A DNA stretch of 64,000 nucleotides from an uncultured Spartobacteria bacterium (GCA_937901895.1 CALGTD010000109.1:14122-78121); one strand, 5' to 3'. Shown: positions 37,480 to 47,137, counted from the stretch's first letter. The notes: generated by a model from the letters alone, not told the origin. Numbers and translations are program-made.

Positions 37480-38481
37480 ATGAAAATCCCATTCCTCTCC
37501 GCTCGTCCCTGTGCATCGCTTTTCGTGGTGCTTTCCAGTCTTTCCTTTTCCGCGTTGGCCGCGGACATCTCGATGACTGGCAACAACGCCAGCGGGACCA
37601 GCGGCTTCAACACCGGCACAAACTGGCCGGAAAACCTGCCGCCAACCGCCGGCAACAACTACTTCACCGGGGACTATACGCTGCGCACGCCGAACGGCAG
37701 CATTGAGAGCCTCACCTTCGAGGGCGACTCACTGACCGTATCGGGAGTCGGCCGGCTCCTTTACAAGGGAGGAAACGGAGGAGTGATCACCGTCAATGAC
37801 CTTCGACTCGTCGATGGAGGTGCCTTTGAACAGGGAGGTGGAGCTGGCGACGGAATCTCGATGGTTCTTGACGGAACGATCACGCTTGGCGGCACCGGTG
37901 GCGCGATTCGCACCGGTGCAGGAAATGCCTCGGGGCGCACGACCATGGTAGTCGCCAGTATCGGCGGAACGGGCCCCCTGACGCTACTCAGCCACGAGGC
38001 GGGGGGCGGCGGATTGGGAACCACGATTCTTCAGGGATCCAATACCTACACGGGCGGAACCGTGGTGGGGGCAGGTGATTTTACGAAGAACTTTCGTCTC
38101 ATCGTTCAGTCGAACCTTGGCATCGGCGGCGATGTGCGTGTTCTCCATGGGGCGACCCTTCAACTCGACATCCATACGGCGATTGCTGCGGATCAGAATC
38201 TGATCGTGGAGGAACTCTCCTTCGACGGAACCGTTGATCTGAATTTTACAGGCATCGCTTTGATCGGCGGCTTGTCCCTGGACGGTGGGATGACCTTCGA
38301 AGAACCCGGAACCTATGGCGCGATCGACTCAGGTGCCATGTTCGAGAACGCACTTTTCACCGGCACGGGCATCCTTCAGGTGGTTCCCGAGCCTTCCACA
38401 TGGGTGCTTCTCGTTGTTGGAGCGACGGCGGTCCTGTTTTTTGGACGCCGGCGTGCCGCCCATGGCCGGCGGAATGGCTAG
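37480..38481 (+). CDS. PEP-CTERM sorted beta-strand-repeat protein, copy 2
   Basis: 333 residues from the ATG at 37480. It has the same plan as copy 1: signal peptide (MKIPFLSARPCASLFVVL), a glycine-rich beta-strand body with near-identical stretches (TLRTPNGS, DSLTVSG, GRLLYKGGNGG), and VVPEPSTW, a hydrophobic segment and an RRR tail. The two copies are mostly alike with local differences, so they come from a tandem duplication that has since diverged. Sorting again implies an exosortase elsewhere in the genome. The open frame upstream of 37480 is not coding-like. Confidence 0.9.
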   Translation: MKIPFLSARPCASLFVVLSSLSFSALAADISMTGNNASGTSGFNTGTNWPENLPPTAGNNYFTGDYTLRTPNGSIESLTFEGDSLTVSGVGRLLYKGGNGGVITVNDLRLVDGGAFEQGGGAGDGISMVLDGTITLGGTGGAIRTGAGNASGRTTMVVASIGGTGPLTLLSHEAGGGGLGTTILQGSNTYTGGTVVGAGDFTKNFRLIVQSNLGIGGDVRVLHGATLQLDIHTAIAADQNLIVEELSFDGTVDLNFTGIALIGGLSLDGGMTFEEPGTYGAIDSGAMFENALFTGTGILQVVPEPSTWVLLVVGATAVLFFGRRRAAHGRRNG

Positions 38482-38637
38482 GATGGCAGGTGCGCGCAGG
38501 ACGGTGCGATTTGATTGGGGAAAGTCTTCAGGGGGAAGCTTCCTCGATTTTGCGAAAGATCCGCATCGTCCTGCGATTTTTTGTTGAGTGCACCCTGTGA
38601 CCGTGCATTCTATTGCGCTTCCGTTTTCGGAACTGCT

Positions 38638-38712
38638 GCCGACGTAGCTCAGGGGTAGAGCAGCTCATTCGTAATGAGCGGGTCGCGAGTTCGAATCTCG
38701 CCGTCGGCTCCA
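38638..38712 (+). tRNA. tRNA-Thr (anticodon CGU)
   Basis: Acceptor GCCGACG/CGTCGGC, anticodon stem GCTCA/TGAGC with loop TTCGTAA (anticodon CGT), and T loop TTCGAAT. CCA (38710-38712) is encoded. Confidence 0.95.
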
Positions 38713-39161
38713 CCCTTCAAGCCCGATAAATACGGGCTCCAGAGCAGGAAGGGAATATTGAGAGTCTGGCGGGAGGGATCTCTCATTGGCTGAATATTGC
38801 CCAAAAAACTCCCCCGCGATGGTGGATTAATCTCTGCCCCGTCGCGGTTGACGAGAGCGAGCCTCAGAAAATACTCGAGTGGTATATGGCTGCCTAACAG
38901 AAGAGTGCCTCTAAAAGCGTCTGATGTATTTCTGAGTGCAGAATTCCAACGTGACGAAACCTGATTGGGTGATCGCGGATGAGCGGTATCAAAGGACGCC
39001 GCCGGCAGGTCCGAAGACGACATTCATTGGACGACAATCCATCTGCCCAATGCGTGATGAGACGGTCCGTTCGGCCGAATTGCGGCGTCAGTAGCTGATG
39101 GTTGAGCCGCTTCCACGGCCGGATTGACATTAACGCGCACGATTGGGAATTCTTCGGGCGC
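38713..39161. other. Long intergenic region (about 450 bp) after tRNA-Thr
   Basis: No supported gene. A small AGCCCG/CGGGCT hairpin (about 38720-38740) follows the tRNA but lacks a T-run. Composition is somewhat less GC-rich than the flanks. Open frames on the minus strand here overlap the tRNA or the next gene and look spurious. A TTGACA (39124-39129) lies 33 bp before the SGNH start but has no good -10 element. Confidence 0.55.
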
Positions 39162-39887
39162 ATGAGAGCATTCCCCCTGTCGTTGTCCCTTTGTGCCGTT
39201 ATGACGCTCGCGATTTCCCGTCCGGTTGCCGCTCAGGACCAGGCTCCGGAACACACCGGGGCCCGCGCGATCACCCCCGCGATCAAGGACGAACACCGGC
39301 ACAAGGAGTTCCTCGAGCGGACGCGGCAGGGGCCGGTGCAACTGCTTTTCCTCGGAGATTCCATCACCGATGGTTGGCGCAATACGGGGAGGGAGATTTG
39401 GGAGCGCTTCGATAAATACCGTCCTGCAAATTTTGGCATTGGTGGCGATCGCACCGAGCACGTCCTCTGGCGCATCCAGAATGGTGAGCTCGACCACATC
39501 CGCCCGAAGGTGACGGTGCTCATGATCGGCACGAACAACATTGGCCACAATCCGCCGGACAAGCCGGAATGGGCCGCTGCGGGGGTCGAGAAGATCGTCG
39601 ATACGATTCACGAAAAACTTCCGCAGACAAAGATCCTGCTGCTTGCCGTATTTCCCCGCGACGGTCGGGACAGCCGCAGACGCAAGGATACCGAGCAGAT
39701 CAACAAGCTGATCGCGAAGCTCGGAGAGCGCGACTACGTGGAGTATCTCGACATCAACGAAGTCTTCCTCGACGGGAACGGCGAAATTCCGAAGGACATC
39801 ATGCCAGACGGCCTCCATCCGAATGCGAAGGGCTATGAGCTGTGGTATGAGGCCATCGAGGGAAAGATTGACGAGATGATGAAGTAG
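39162..39887 (+). CDS. Secreted SGNH/GDSL hydrolase
   Basis: 241 residues from the ATG at 39162 with a signal peptide (MRAFPLSLSLCAVM, cleavage near VAAQ). SGNH blocks: GDSIT (Ser67), Gly in NFGIGGDRT, Asn in MIGTNNIGH, and Asp/His in PDGLHPN near the C-terminus. It resembles PAF-acetylhydrolase-like or carbohydrate acetyl-esterases of the SGNH family that act in the periplasm. The substrate is not determined. Confidence 0.88.
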   Translation: MRAFPLSLSLCAVMTLAISRPVAAQDQAPEHTGARAITPAIKDEHRHKEFLERTRQGPVQLLFLGDSITDGWRNTGREIWERFDKYRPANFGIGGDRTEHVLWRIQNGELDHIRPKVTVLMIGTNNIGHNPPDKPEWAAAGVEKIVDTIHEKLPQTKILLLAVFPRDGRDSRRRKDTEQINKLIAKLGERDYVEYLDINEVFLDGNGEIPKDIMPDGLHPNAKGYELWYEAIEGKIDEMMK

Positions 39888-39923
39888 ACGCGGTTTGCTC
39901 CGCCGTGCTAGAAGCACGGTCCC

Positions 39924-40544
39924 ATGGGCTGCCATGTCGTGGATCATCCGTTGGTGAGGGCGAAACTGACCGTCCTCCGCGACAGGGGCACGGGATTGAA
40001 GGCGTTCCGTGGCGCGCTTCATGAATTGAGCCTGCTTGTCGGCTACGAGGCGTTGCGGGATCTCGAGGAGACGCGTGTCGAAGTAGAGACTCCGCTTGAA
40101 ACCTGCGCCGGTTCGCAGATCGCGCATCCGATTTTTCTGATGCCGATCCTGCGCGCCGGGCTTGGAATGGCCGAGGCGCTTGCGGAGCTTCTGCCCGACG
40201 CGCCGGTGGGACACATCGGCATGTTTCGCGACGAGGTCACGCACCAGCCGCAACCCTACTATCTGCGGGTGCCCCCGGGGCTCGACGAGGCCAATGTCGT
40301 GTGCGTCGATCCGATGCTGGCCACGGGCAACAGCGCGGTGTCGGCGATCGATCAGCTCAAGCAGGCCGGCGCGCGCAAGCTCCGGCTGGTGTGCGTGGTG
40401 GCCTGTCCGCAGGGGGTGGAGCGAATGAACTCCGCCCATCCGGATGTGCCGATCTTCACGGCCTCGATCGATCGCGACCTGAACGGGAACGCCTACATCG
40501 TCCCCGGACTCGGAGACGCGGGCGACCGATACTACGGCACGTAG
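39924..40544 (+). CDS. upp: Uracil phosphoribosyltransferase
   Basis: 206 residues. It salvages uracil with PRPP to make UMP. PRPP-binding loop CVDPMLATGNSA, catalytic-region HPIFLMPILRAGLGM, and the uracil-binding C-terminal GNAYIVPGLGDAGDRYYGT segment. Length and start (ATG at 39924) match the family. It lies 36 bp after the SGNH gene on the same strand and is convergent with the acid phosphatase gene. Confidence 0.95.
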   Translation: MGCHVVDHPLVRAKLTVLRDRGTGLKAFRGALHELSLLVGYEALRDLEETRVEVETPLETCAGSQIAHPIFLMPILRAGLGMAEALAELLPDAPVGHIGMFRDEVTHQPQPYYLRVPPGLDEANVVCVDPMLATGNSAVSAIDQLKQAGARKLRLVCVVACPQGVERMNSAHPDVPIFTASIDRDLNGNAYIVPGLGDAGDRYYGT

Positions 40545-40568
40545 GCTGCCGGCGGATTCCCAGGACGG

Positions 40569-41216
40569 CTAGGGGAGGTAGTAGAACGGGTTGGGCAGTT
40601 TTACGCGGTGTCTTGCATAGCCGCCCGCGAGGTCGCTGTGCTGGTCGCCAACGTTGAGAAGAATGTCGAACCCCTGTTCGGTCAGCATCTTTCGCACGCC
40701 GGATTTGAACGGGATGACGGAGGGATCGTGATCGGAATCGGGTCGGAGATACAGTCGGGTCCAGCCCCAGTAGTCGGCGGCGTTGAGATTGCGTTCGGTG
40801 GCTTCGCGGAGAGATTCGGGTCGGCCGCTGATGAGGAAAATGGGAATGCCGTGGGCGCGGGCCTTCGCGAAGACTTTGTGCATGGGCTCGAGTGCCGGAT
40901 CGCTGCTCCGCCGGGCCCACGGGACGAATGCCCCTTCGGTGACGCCGAAATCGTTTCCACGGAGGAACCGCCAGTTCGAGAGAAGCGTCTCGTCGATGTC
41001 GAACACGATCGCGGCGCCGGGAGGCCGGTTCCGGAGGTGACGCTCGAGAATGCGGTCGGCGCGGTCCGCGGCTGCGGTGAACGTGCGCAGGTAGCCGCCG
41101 GAGTCGTGCCAATCAATCATGCGCCACTTGGCGATGGTGAGATTTGGCTTCGGTTCGCCGGGATTTGCGCAACCGGCGAGGACGAGCGCGAAGACGAGAT
41201 ATCGGGCGGTGCGCAT
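40569..41216 (-). CDS. HAD-superfamily acid phosphatase lipoprotein
   Basis: 215 residues from the ATG at 41216. A lipoprotein signal with lipobox LAGC (Cys16) puts it in the periplasm or outer membrane. The HAD motif I is FDIDETLLS, with nucleophile Asp73 and Asp75. ISGRPE is motif II, and the NVGDQHSDL segment gives motif IV aspartates. This is the class B / lipoprotein e(P4) plan, releasing phosphate from nucleotides or small esters outside the cell. LspA in the same window could process it. Confidence 0.87.
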   Translation of the reverse strand: MRTARYLVFALVLAGCANPGEPKPNLTIAKWRMIDWHDSGGYLRTFTAAADRADRILERHLRNRPPGAAIVFDIDETLLSNWRFLRGNDFGVTEGAFVPWARRSSDPALEPMHKVFAKARAHGIPIFLISGRPESLREATERNLNAADYWGWTRLYLRPDSDHDPSVIPFKSGVRKMLTEQGFDILLNVGDQHSDLAGGYARHRVKLPNPFYYLP

Positions 41217-41329
41217 GAGGGGGAGAATGGGACGAAAACACAAACGCGGCCAAGTGCGGACTGAATGCGATCGTCGCGAAGAGGGAACCGCGCGAGCTGC
41301 CGGGCGCGATTTCTTCGGACGTTTGCCTT

Positions 41330-42451
41330 GTGAAGTCCCGTTCCGAATCCGCGCGATCCTCCGATTTCCGCCGCATGCTCGATTTGCTGGGCAGCGGAGT
41401 CGGCGTTCGATCCGTGGCCCTGACTCTGCTTTCGCTTCTAGCGGTCCTCTACACGCTGTATTTCGCGCGTTCGTTTTTTCTGCCGGTGCTGCTCGCGCTC
41501 CTGCTGAGTCTGCTTCTCGTTCCCGCGGTGCGCTGGCTGCATCACCGGCTGTGGGTGCCACCGGCTGCGGGTGCGGCCATCGTGCTTGCGGTCCTTGTGG
41601 GAGCACTGGGGCTTGCGGCGGCATTCGTGGTGGAACCGGCTTCGAAGTGGATGCAGACGATTCCGTCGCGGATTCCCGACATCCGCTACAGGCTCGAGTT
41701 CCTCCAGCGACCGCTTTCGAAGGTCCAGGAAACGTCCGAGCAGGTGCAGAAGCTCACCGGGGGGGAGAGTGACGGCCAGGTTGTGCAGGTGCGAGAGGAA
41801 ACCATGACCGGGCTGATGCTTCGCCAGACTCCGGCACTGGCGGCGAATCTCCTGCTGATGTTCGTGTTGATTTATTTCATCCTCGCTTCGGGGGATCTGT
41901 TTCTGCGGAAGGTCGTCCGAATGGTGCCGACGTTCGAAGACAAGCGCCGCGCCGTCGAAATCGCGCGGGAGATTCAGGAGCGGATCTCGACGTATCTGCG
42001 AACGATCACGATCGTGAACGTGTGCGTCGGGATTGCGGTCGGCCTCGCGGCCGCGGCAGTCGGATTCGGAAACTACGTGTTCTGGGGCGTCTTCGCGTTT
42101 GCGCTGAACTTCATTCCGTATCTGGGCCCGCTCGTTGGAATTGTCGCGATGCTGCTGGTTGGGCTGTTGACGTTCGACTCCGCAGCCTATGCGCTGGTGA
42201 TGCCCGCCATTTATTTCGCGATCAATCTGCTCGAGGGCAATTTCATCACTCCCAGTGTCATCGGGCGCATTCTCACGCTGAATCCGGTGATCGTGTTTCT
42301 CTCGCTGATGTTCTGGGGCTGGATCTGGGGCGTGGCCGGCGCGCTGCTCGCGGTGCCGATTCTCGCGACTTTCAAGATCGTGTGCGACCACCTGCCGTTG
42401 CTTCGTCCGATTGGAGAGTTCGTGGGCGGGGAGAGTGCGCCGGACGAATAG
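41330..42451 (+). CDS. AI-2E family (PerM-like) membrane transporter
   Basis: 373 residues from a GTG at 41330 (ATG at 41375 is an alternative). About eight transmembrane helices in the order typical of the family: pairs of helices around a soluble segment (about 90-190) and then a C-terminal cluster with NFIPYLGPLVG, NLLEGNFITP and the WGWIWGVAGALLAVPI segment. Proposed roles in the family include export of autoinducer-2 or other small solutes and Na+/H+ exchange. The substrate is unknown here. Confidence 0.87.
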   Translation: MKSRSESARSSDFRRMLDLLGSGVGVRSVALTLLSLLAVLYTLYFARSFFLPVLLALLLSLLLVPAVRWLHHRLWVPPAAGAAIVLAVLVGALGLAAAFVVEPASKWMQTIPSRIPDIRYRLEFLQRPLSKVQETSEQVQKLTGGESDGQVVQVREETMTGLMLRQTPALAANLLLMFVLIYFILASGDLFLRKVVRMVPTFEDKRRAVEIAREIQERISTYLRTITIVNVCVGIAVGLAAAAVGFGNYVFWGVFAFALNFIPYLGPLVGIVAMLLVGLLTFDSAAYALVMPAIYFAINLLEGNFITPSVIGRILTLNPVIVFLSLMFWGWIWGVAGALLAVPILATFKIVCDHLPLLRPIGEFVGGESAPDE

Positions 42452-42457
42452 CGTCGC

Positions 42458-43036
42458 CTACCTCTCCGGCGGCTTTCGATGTCGCGCGCGTCGGTTGATC
42501 GCGAAGAGACCGATTGCGAGCGGTGGAAGCGCGAGATACGGCCAGTAGGCGGCTGCGGGAGGGAGCGGCGGGCGGGCCTCCAGGTTTGCGACAATCGGTG
42601 CCGAGTCGTCGATGCGCACGGCAACGGCGACGGGGCCGGAGGTGGGAACGATGACATTCGCGGATTGAAGGAGCTTGTTCTGGGCATTGGCGTGGGTGGC
42701 GCGAACCGCGGACGAGCTTTCCATCGAGCAGCAGGGAGGAACCCATGCGGCGCCGGCGGAGACATCGAGCGAGGAAACGGACACCACCACGTTGCGGTCG
42801 AGAACCGGCTCGCCGGTCTTCGCATCCTGCAGCATCACGCTGATATCCGCCGGGCCCGCGCGGAGTGGAGCGGGCGATGCAAAAATGGTGACCGTCAGAT
42901 CGTTCGCCGTCTCCTGTGCAATGACGGCGCCACCGTCCGCCCGAGCTCCGGGCGAGGCTGCCAGAAAAATGAGCGCCATGAAGGACGTTATCGCGAGGGC
43001 AGGGGACCAGCGTGGAAAATTGAAACGGCGCGTCAT
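42458..43036 (-). CDS. FixH/YtkA-like secreted/anchored protein, partner of the CtaG fusion gene
   Basis: 192 residues from the ATG at 43036: a signal peptide (MTRRFNFPRWSPALAIT), a beta-sandwich-like body with VRATHANAQNKLLQSANV followed by a VAVAVRI strand, and a C-terminal transmembrane helix (about 168-184) with a basic end. The THxNAxNKLL pattern is known from FixH/YtkA-like proteins that sit next to copper or cytochrome-oxidase assembly genes. Cys-Cys is present in WVPPCCSM. It directly follows the CtaG/Fe-S fusion gene, 94 bp away on the same strand. Confidence 0.6.
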   Translation of the reverse strand: MTRRFNFPRWSPALAITSFMALIFLAASPGARADGGAVIAQETANDLTVTIFASPAPLRAGPADISVMLQDAKTGEPVLDRNVVVSVSSLDVSAGAAWVPPCCSMESSSAVRATHANAQNKLLQSANVIVPTSGPVAVAVRIDDSAPIVANLEARPPLPPAAAYWPYLALPPLAIGLFAINRRARHRKPPER

Positions 43037-43130
43037 GGTGCGGTTATCGAACCCATAAGCGCCGGGGTCGCCTGTTGCAATGCGCCGTTCCGGACCGCGA
43101 GGTTGGAGTGATGGGGAAGGATTGTTCATT

Positions 43131-45365
43131 CTAGGGCGTGAGCGTGCCGCGCATTTCCATCGGTTGAAAAATGACCCAGACGCCGAAGGCGTAAAGCGCT
43201 GCAGCGAGCAGAGCCCAGGGAATCGCCGCGCGCAGCGGGTGGATGGCACGCTGCCGGGAGATGCGCCAAATCGCGTAAAGACCGAGCAGAAAGCCGGCGT
43301 CGAGAAACAGGAGCTCGAGTCCGACAAGACCCGGCCACGCCCAGGAGGCAACGGTCCAGTCGGGTTCCAGTCCGGCGAGACGTTGCATCACGGGAATTGG
43401 TGTGTGGGAGGCGGTGAAGAAGTGGAAAACAAAATGAGCGAGCCACATGCCGAATCCGAGCGGCGCGAATGCGACGGCGTAGGCGGACGCGGTTTTCGCG
43501 AGCGATGCGGGGGATTTCTCCTGCGGACGGGTGAGTCCGGCGGCGATGGACACCGAAGCGATCGGGAGAAGAATCAAAAACAGACCAAGGAAGATCGTGG
43601 TGAATGCGAGGTGGGAAAGTCCGGTGGATTCGGCGAACGTCCGGACCGGTGCGACCATGCCGGCGGCATTGGCGAACGCCCCGAAGGAGAGCACGAGCAC
43701 CAGCGCGGCGAGATCCGGTCGGTTCTGCCAGCGACCGATCGAGGAACGGGCGTCATCGCGCCAGAGATCGACTCCCGGCGCGGCCGGCTGGAGGGCGACG
43801 TTCTCGTGCGGACAGGCGCGGACGCAGTCGAGGCAGAACGTGCAGTCCATGTTGCCGGACTTGCGAGGCTGAAAGAGCTGGAGTTCGCAGCCGCGTTGAG
43901 TGGCGTTGCCTTTGATGCAGTCGTAGGTGCGGCACGAGCGGCAGACATCGGGTTCGCGGATCCGGATCTCGGCCGGAGATGCCAGGGATTGAACGAAATG
44001 GAACTGGCCGATCGGGCAGACGTATTTGCAGAAGCTTGCCCCCTTGAAGAGGGTGTCAATGACCGCCGCTGCCACGAAGTAGGCCAGGATGATCGCTGCG
44101 GTGGCAACGGGCCAGTCCCAGAGGGCGAAGGCCTCGTAGGCCCAGAGGTAGACGGCGATGAGGCCGACAGGCAGCCACTTGTTGCGCAAGAGCCGGGGCC
44201 ACTGTGCGTGGGAAATGCGGCCCCGCAGAAACGGGAACGGCGCCGTCAGGCCACGGAGGGTTCGGCGAACGCCATCGCGAACCAGCATGAAGGGGCAGGT
44301 CATGCAGAAGAGGTTTCCGGCGAAAAGAAGTGCGAGAACGGTGAGTCCGCGCCAGTGGGTCCACGGCAGAACGCCAGCGGCGTTCATCGCGCTTGCAGGA
44401 GGGCCGCGGAATCCGTCCCACACGACCAAAGCCGCAACAGCGAGCAAAACGAATTGAAGCGGCCGGCGGATGTGAACCAGAAGCGAAGTGACGAGCGGGG
44501 CGATGCTGCGGCGCGGACGGGAGTGTGAAACCGGACGACGGGCCGGAGCGGGCGCGCGCCGATGGCGGGGCGCGAGAAGACTCATCGCAATAAGACCGCC
44601 GGGAATGAGAAACGCCATGGAGCCGGGAACCCACATGATGGCTCCGGCAGCCGCCTGGTCATCGAGGGCGGACAGATCCGCGACGCGCGGAGCGGCTCCG
44701 TAGGTGGGATAAAGCACGCGACCGCTGAAGCTGATGAATGCTGCGAGGGCGGTGTTTTGGAGATCTGCGAGAAGGAGGTAGGGGATCATCGCCCAGCGCG
44801 GGAGCGCAGGACGACTTGGCCAGGGTTGAACTACCGGCCACCAGAACAGGATGGCGGTGCCGAGGAAGAACGCGTGCTCGATCTGGTGCCATCCATCGTC
44901 GCCCAGTGCGAGTTCGTAGAGGGCGGGCACATGCCAGATGACGTTGGAGAGCGCGAAGACCGGCAGCGCGAACGCAGGATGGACGAGAAAGGCCCCGAGT
45001 TTTCGGAGCGGCGGATAATGAAGAAATGGCGCGACGCCCTCCACCGCGACCACTCGCGGAAGTCCGAGCATCATCGGAAGAAATGGCGCACCGAGGAGCA
45101 GGAGCGGCGGCACGATCATGGTGAGCAGGAGGTGCTGCACCATGTGGATCGAGAGAAGGAAGTTTGCGAATGCGTCGAGCGGAGAAGCGACCGCGAGGTA
45201 GAGTGCGACAACTCCGCCAAGAAAGCAGACCAACCGGAACGCGGGGAACCGATGCGGCGTCGTGCGCTGGAGACGCAGCCAGCCGCGCGTGTAGATGCCA
45301 CCGGTGAGGATCAATGACGCCAGCAGTCCCGGAGAGAGGTCCCAGGAGGCAAACGCGGCAGGCAT
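43131..45365 (-). CDS. CtaG / ferredoxin-type membrane protein fusion
   Basis: 744 residues. Residues 1-270 are a seven-helix CtaG (caa3-type cytochrome-oxidase assembly, copper) domain with the conserved HMVQHLLL, WHVPALYE and QIEHAFFLG histidines. After a basic linker (about 275-300) comes a second membrane part of the NapH/CcoG class. It has three cysteine clusters: SFCKYVCPIGQ, CRSCRTYDC and CTFCLDCVRACPHENV, the last a classic 4Fe-4S pattern. More helices follow. It may join copper delivery to Fe-S electron transfer in oxidase assembly. The fusion is unusual. Confidence 0.85.
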   Translation of the reverse strand: MPAAFASWDLSPGLLASLILTGGIYTRGWLRLQRTTPHRFPAFRLVCFLGGVVALYLAVASPLDAFANFLLSIHMVQHLLLTMIVPPLLLLGAPFLPMMLGLPRVVAVEGVAPFLHYPPLRKLGAFLVHPAFALPVFALSNVIWHVPALYELALGDDGWHQIEHAFFLGTAILFWWPVVQPWPSRPALPRWAMIPYLLLADLQNTALAAFISFSGRVLYPTYGAAPRVADLSALDDQAAAGAIMWVPGSMAFLIPGGLIAMSLLAPRHRRAPAPARRPVSHSRPRRSIAPLVTSLLVHIRRPLQFVLLAVAALVVWDGFRGPPASAMNAAGVLPWTHWRGLTVLALLFAGNLFCMTCPFMLVRDGVRRTLRGLTAPFPFLRGRISHAQWPRLLRNKWLPVGLIAVYLWAYEAFALWDWPVATAAIILAYFVAAAVIDTLFKGASFCKYVCPIGQFHFVQSLASPAEIRIREPDVCRSCRTYDCIKGNATQRGCELQLFQPRKSGNMDCTFCLDCVRACPHENVALQPAAPGVDLWRDDARSSIGRWQNRPDLAALVLVLSFGAFANAAGMVAPVRTFAESTGLSHLAFTTIFLGLFLILLPIASVSIAAGLTRPQEKSPASLAKTASAYAVAFAPLGFGMWLAHFVFHFFTASHTPIPVMQRLAGLEPDWTVASWAWPGLVGLELLFLDAGFLLGLYAIWRISRQRAIHPLRAAIPWALLAAALYAFGVWVIFQPMEMRGTLTP

Positions 45366-45532
45366 CGAATCGGGAATTTATCGCACGCTCCGTGGGCGAG
45401 GGAAAGCGTGCTTCGAATCGGGAACGGTGCAGACAGTGAGAGTCCTCAAGACTTGGGTGCGAGGATCGCTCCAATTGAGACCCGTAGATTCAGGCGTTTT
45501 CCCGATGGCACGGGTTACCGGGCGCTCATAGC

Positions 45533-47137
45533 TTGCACGGCTTGAGCTCGCAACTCTCCAACGACGATCCGTTCATGATGGCCCACCTCGCGGCCATCGT
45601 GGAGTCCTCGGACGATGCCATCATCAGCAAGGACTTGAATGGAATCGTTCTCAGCTGGAACTCAGCCGCGACGCGGATGTTCGGCTATTCCGCGGACGAA
45701 ATGATCGGCCGGTCGATTGTCCGCCTGTTTCCCAAGGATCGGCGGAATGAGGAGGACATCATTCTTGCCAGGCTGCGCGCCGGGGACAGGGTGGATCATT
45801 TTCAGACCGTCCGGCAAACGCGCGATGGCCGGCTGATTCACGTTTCGCTCACGATTTCTCCGATTCTCGACCGGGATGGGGTGGTGGTCGGTGCGTCGAA
45901 GATTGCCAGGGACATCACGGTCGAGAAGCAGTTGCAGGAGGAGCGTGATCGATTGCTGGAACGCGAACGCGAGCTGCGACTGGAGGCGGAGCGCTCCAAT
46001 CGCATCAAGGACGAGTTTCTGGCAACGCTTTCGCACGAACTGCGGACGCCGTTGATGGCCATTCACGGCTGGGGGCAGATCCTTGGCCATGGAAACGCGA
46101 ACGAAGAGATGATCCGTCGCGCGGCCGAGGTCATCACCCGGAACACGCATGCCCAGTCGCAGTTGATCGAAGAGCTGCTGGACATGAACCGGATTCTGAT
46201 GGGCAAGCTGCGTCTCGATCTGCAGCCGGTCGATCTTTGCGCGATCATCGAAGCGGTGGTGGATTCCCTCGGGCCGAGCAGCTCCGAGAAGGCAATTCAG
46301 CTGCGCAAGATGCTCGATCCACGCGCCGGTGCGATTCGTGGAGATCCGCTTCGACTGCAGCAGATCGTGTGGAACCTCCTGACGAATGCGATCAAGTTCA
46401 CGGAGAAAGGAGGAACCGTGGAGGTCCTTCTCGAACGTGTGAATTCCCATGTCGAGATCACGGTCAACGACGACGGAATCGGCATCGATCCGGACTTCCT
46501 GCCGTGCGTTTTCGATCGCTTCATTCAAAAGGAAAGTTCGATGACGCGCCGGCATTCCGGCCTCGGGCTCGGCCTGGCCATCGTGAAGCACCTTGTGGAA
46601 CTTCACGGCGGAACGATCAGCGCAAAGAGTCCGGGATTGGGGCACGGGGCCAGTTTTCGCGTCAATCTGCCTTTTCCGCTGGCCATGCACCGCACGCCCG
46701 CCGAGGTGCATCCTCATGGACGTCCCCACGCTTCGTCGGCGTGGGAACAGCCGAACCTGTCGGGTCGCTGCATTCTGGTCATCGACGATGACCGGGACGC
46801 CGCGGAACTCATCGACCAGATCCTGTCCACCGCGGGGGCGGAAGTGGAACGGGTTCATTCCGCCCGGTCCGGAATCGAGAGTCTGTCCACCCGCGACTAC
46901 GATCTACTCATCAGCGACATTGGAATGCCCGAAATGGACGGATTCCAGATGATTCAGGAGATCCGGAAAATGGATGGCAAAGCCCGGGGCGTTCCCGCGG
47001 TGGCGTTGACCGCCTTTGGCCGCTCGGAGGATCGCCGCAACGCGATGGTGTCCGGTTTCGATGTCTTTCTCTCGAAGCCGATCGATTCACCCGAATTGGT
47101 CGCAACCGTCGCCCGGTTGTTGTCCCGCGTGGAGTAA
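45533..47137 (+). CDS. PAS-domain hybrid histidine kinase with C-terminal receiver
   Basis: 534 residues: PAS/PAC sensor domain (about 15-130), a linker coiled coil, HisKA with H-box SHELRTPL (His168), and a GHKL ATPase domain. A fused receiver domain at the C-terminus has Asp462 in LISDIGMPEMDG and the KPIDSPEL lysine. No transmembrane helix, so it senses a cytoplasmic signal. The start is uncertain: TTG at 45533, or the ATG pair at 45575/45578, which gives a shorter protein beginning just before the PAS domain. The output partner is not nearby. Confidence 0.9.
   Translation: MHGLSSQLSNDDPFMMAHLAAIVESSDDAIISKDLNGIVLSWNSAATRMFGYSADEMIGRSIVRLFPKDRRNEEDIILARLRAGDRVDHFQTVRQTRDGRLIHVSLTISPILDRDGVVVGASKIARDITVEKQLQEERDRLLERERELRLEAERSNRIKDEFLATLSHELRTPLMAIHGWGQILGHGNANEEMIRRAAEVITRNTHAQSQLIEELLDMNRILMGKLRLDLQPVDLCAIIEAVVDSLGPSSSEKAIQLRKMLDPRAGAIRGDPLRLQQIVWNLLTNAIKFTEKGGTVEVLLERVNSHVEITVNDDGIGIDPDFLPCVFDRFIQKESSMTRRHSGLGLGLAIVKHLVELHGGTISAKSPGLGHGASFRVNLPFPLAMHRTPAEVHPHGRPHASSAWEQPNLSGRCILVIDDDRDAAELIDQILSTAGAEVERVHSARSGIESLSTRDYDLLISDIGMPEMDGFQMIQEIRKMDGKARGVPAVALTAFGRSEDRRNAMVSGFDVFLSKPIDSPELVATVARLLSRVE

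Noticed and set aside
38649..39023. Minus-strand frame over tRNA-Thr
   Set aside because: Contains the typical spurious IRTRDPLITNELLYP peptide produced by reading through tRNA-Thr.
39124..39160. TTGACA in front of the SGNH gene as a promoter
   Set aside because: At 17 bp spacing the -10 position is a poor match, and transcription would start almost at the ATG.
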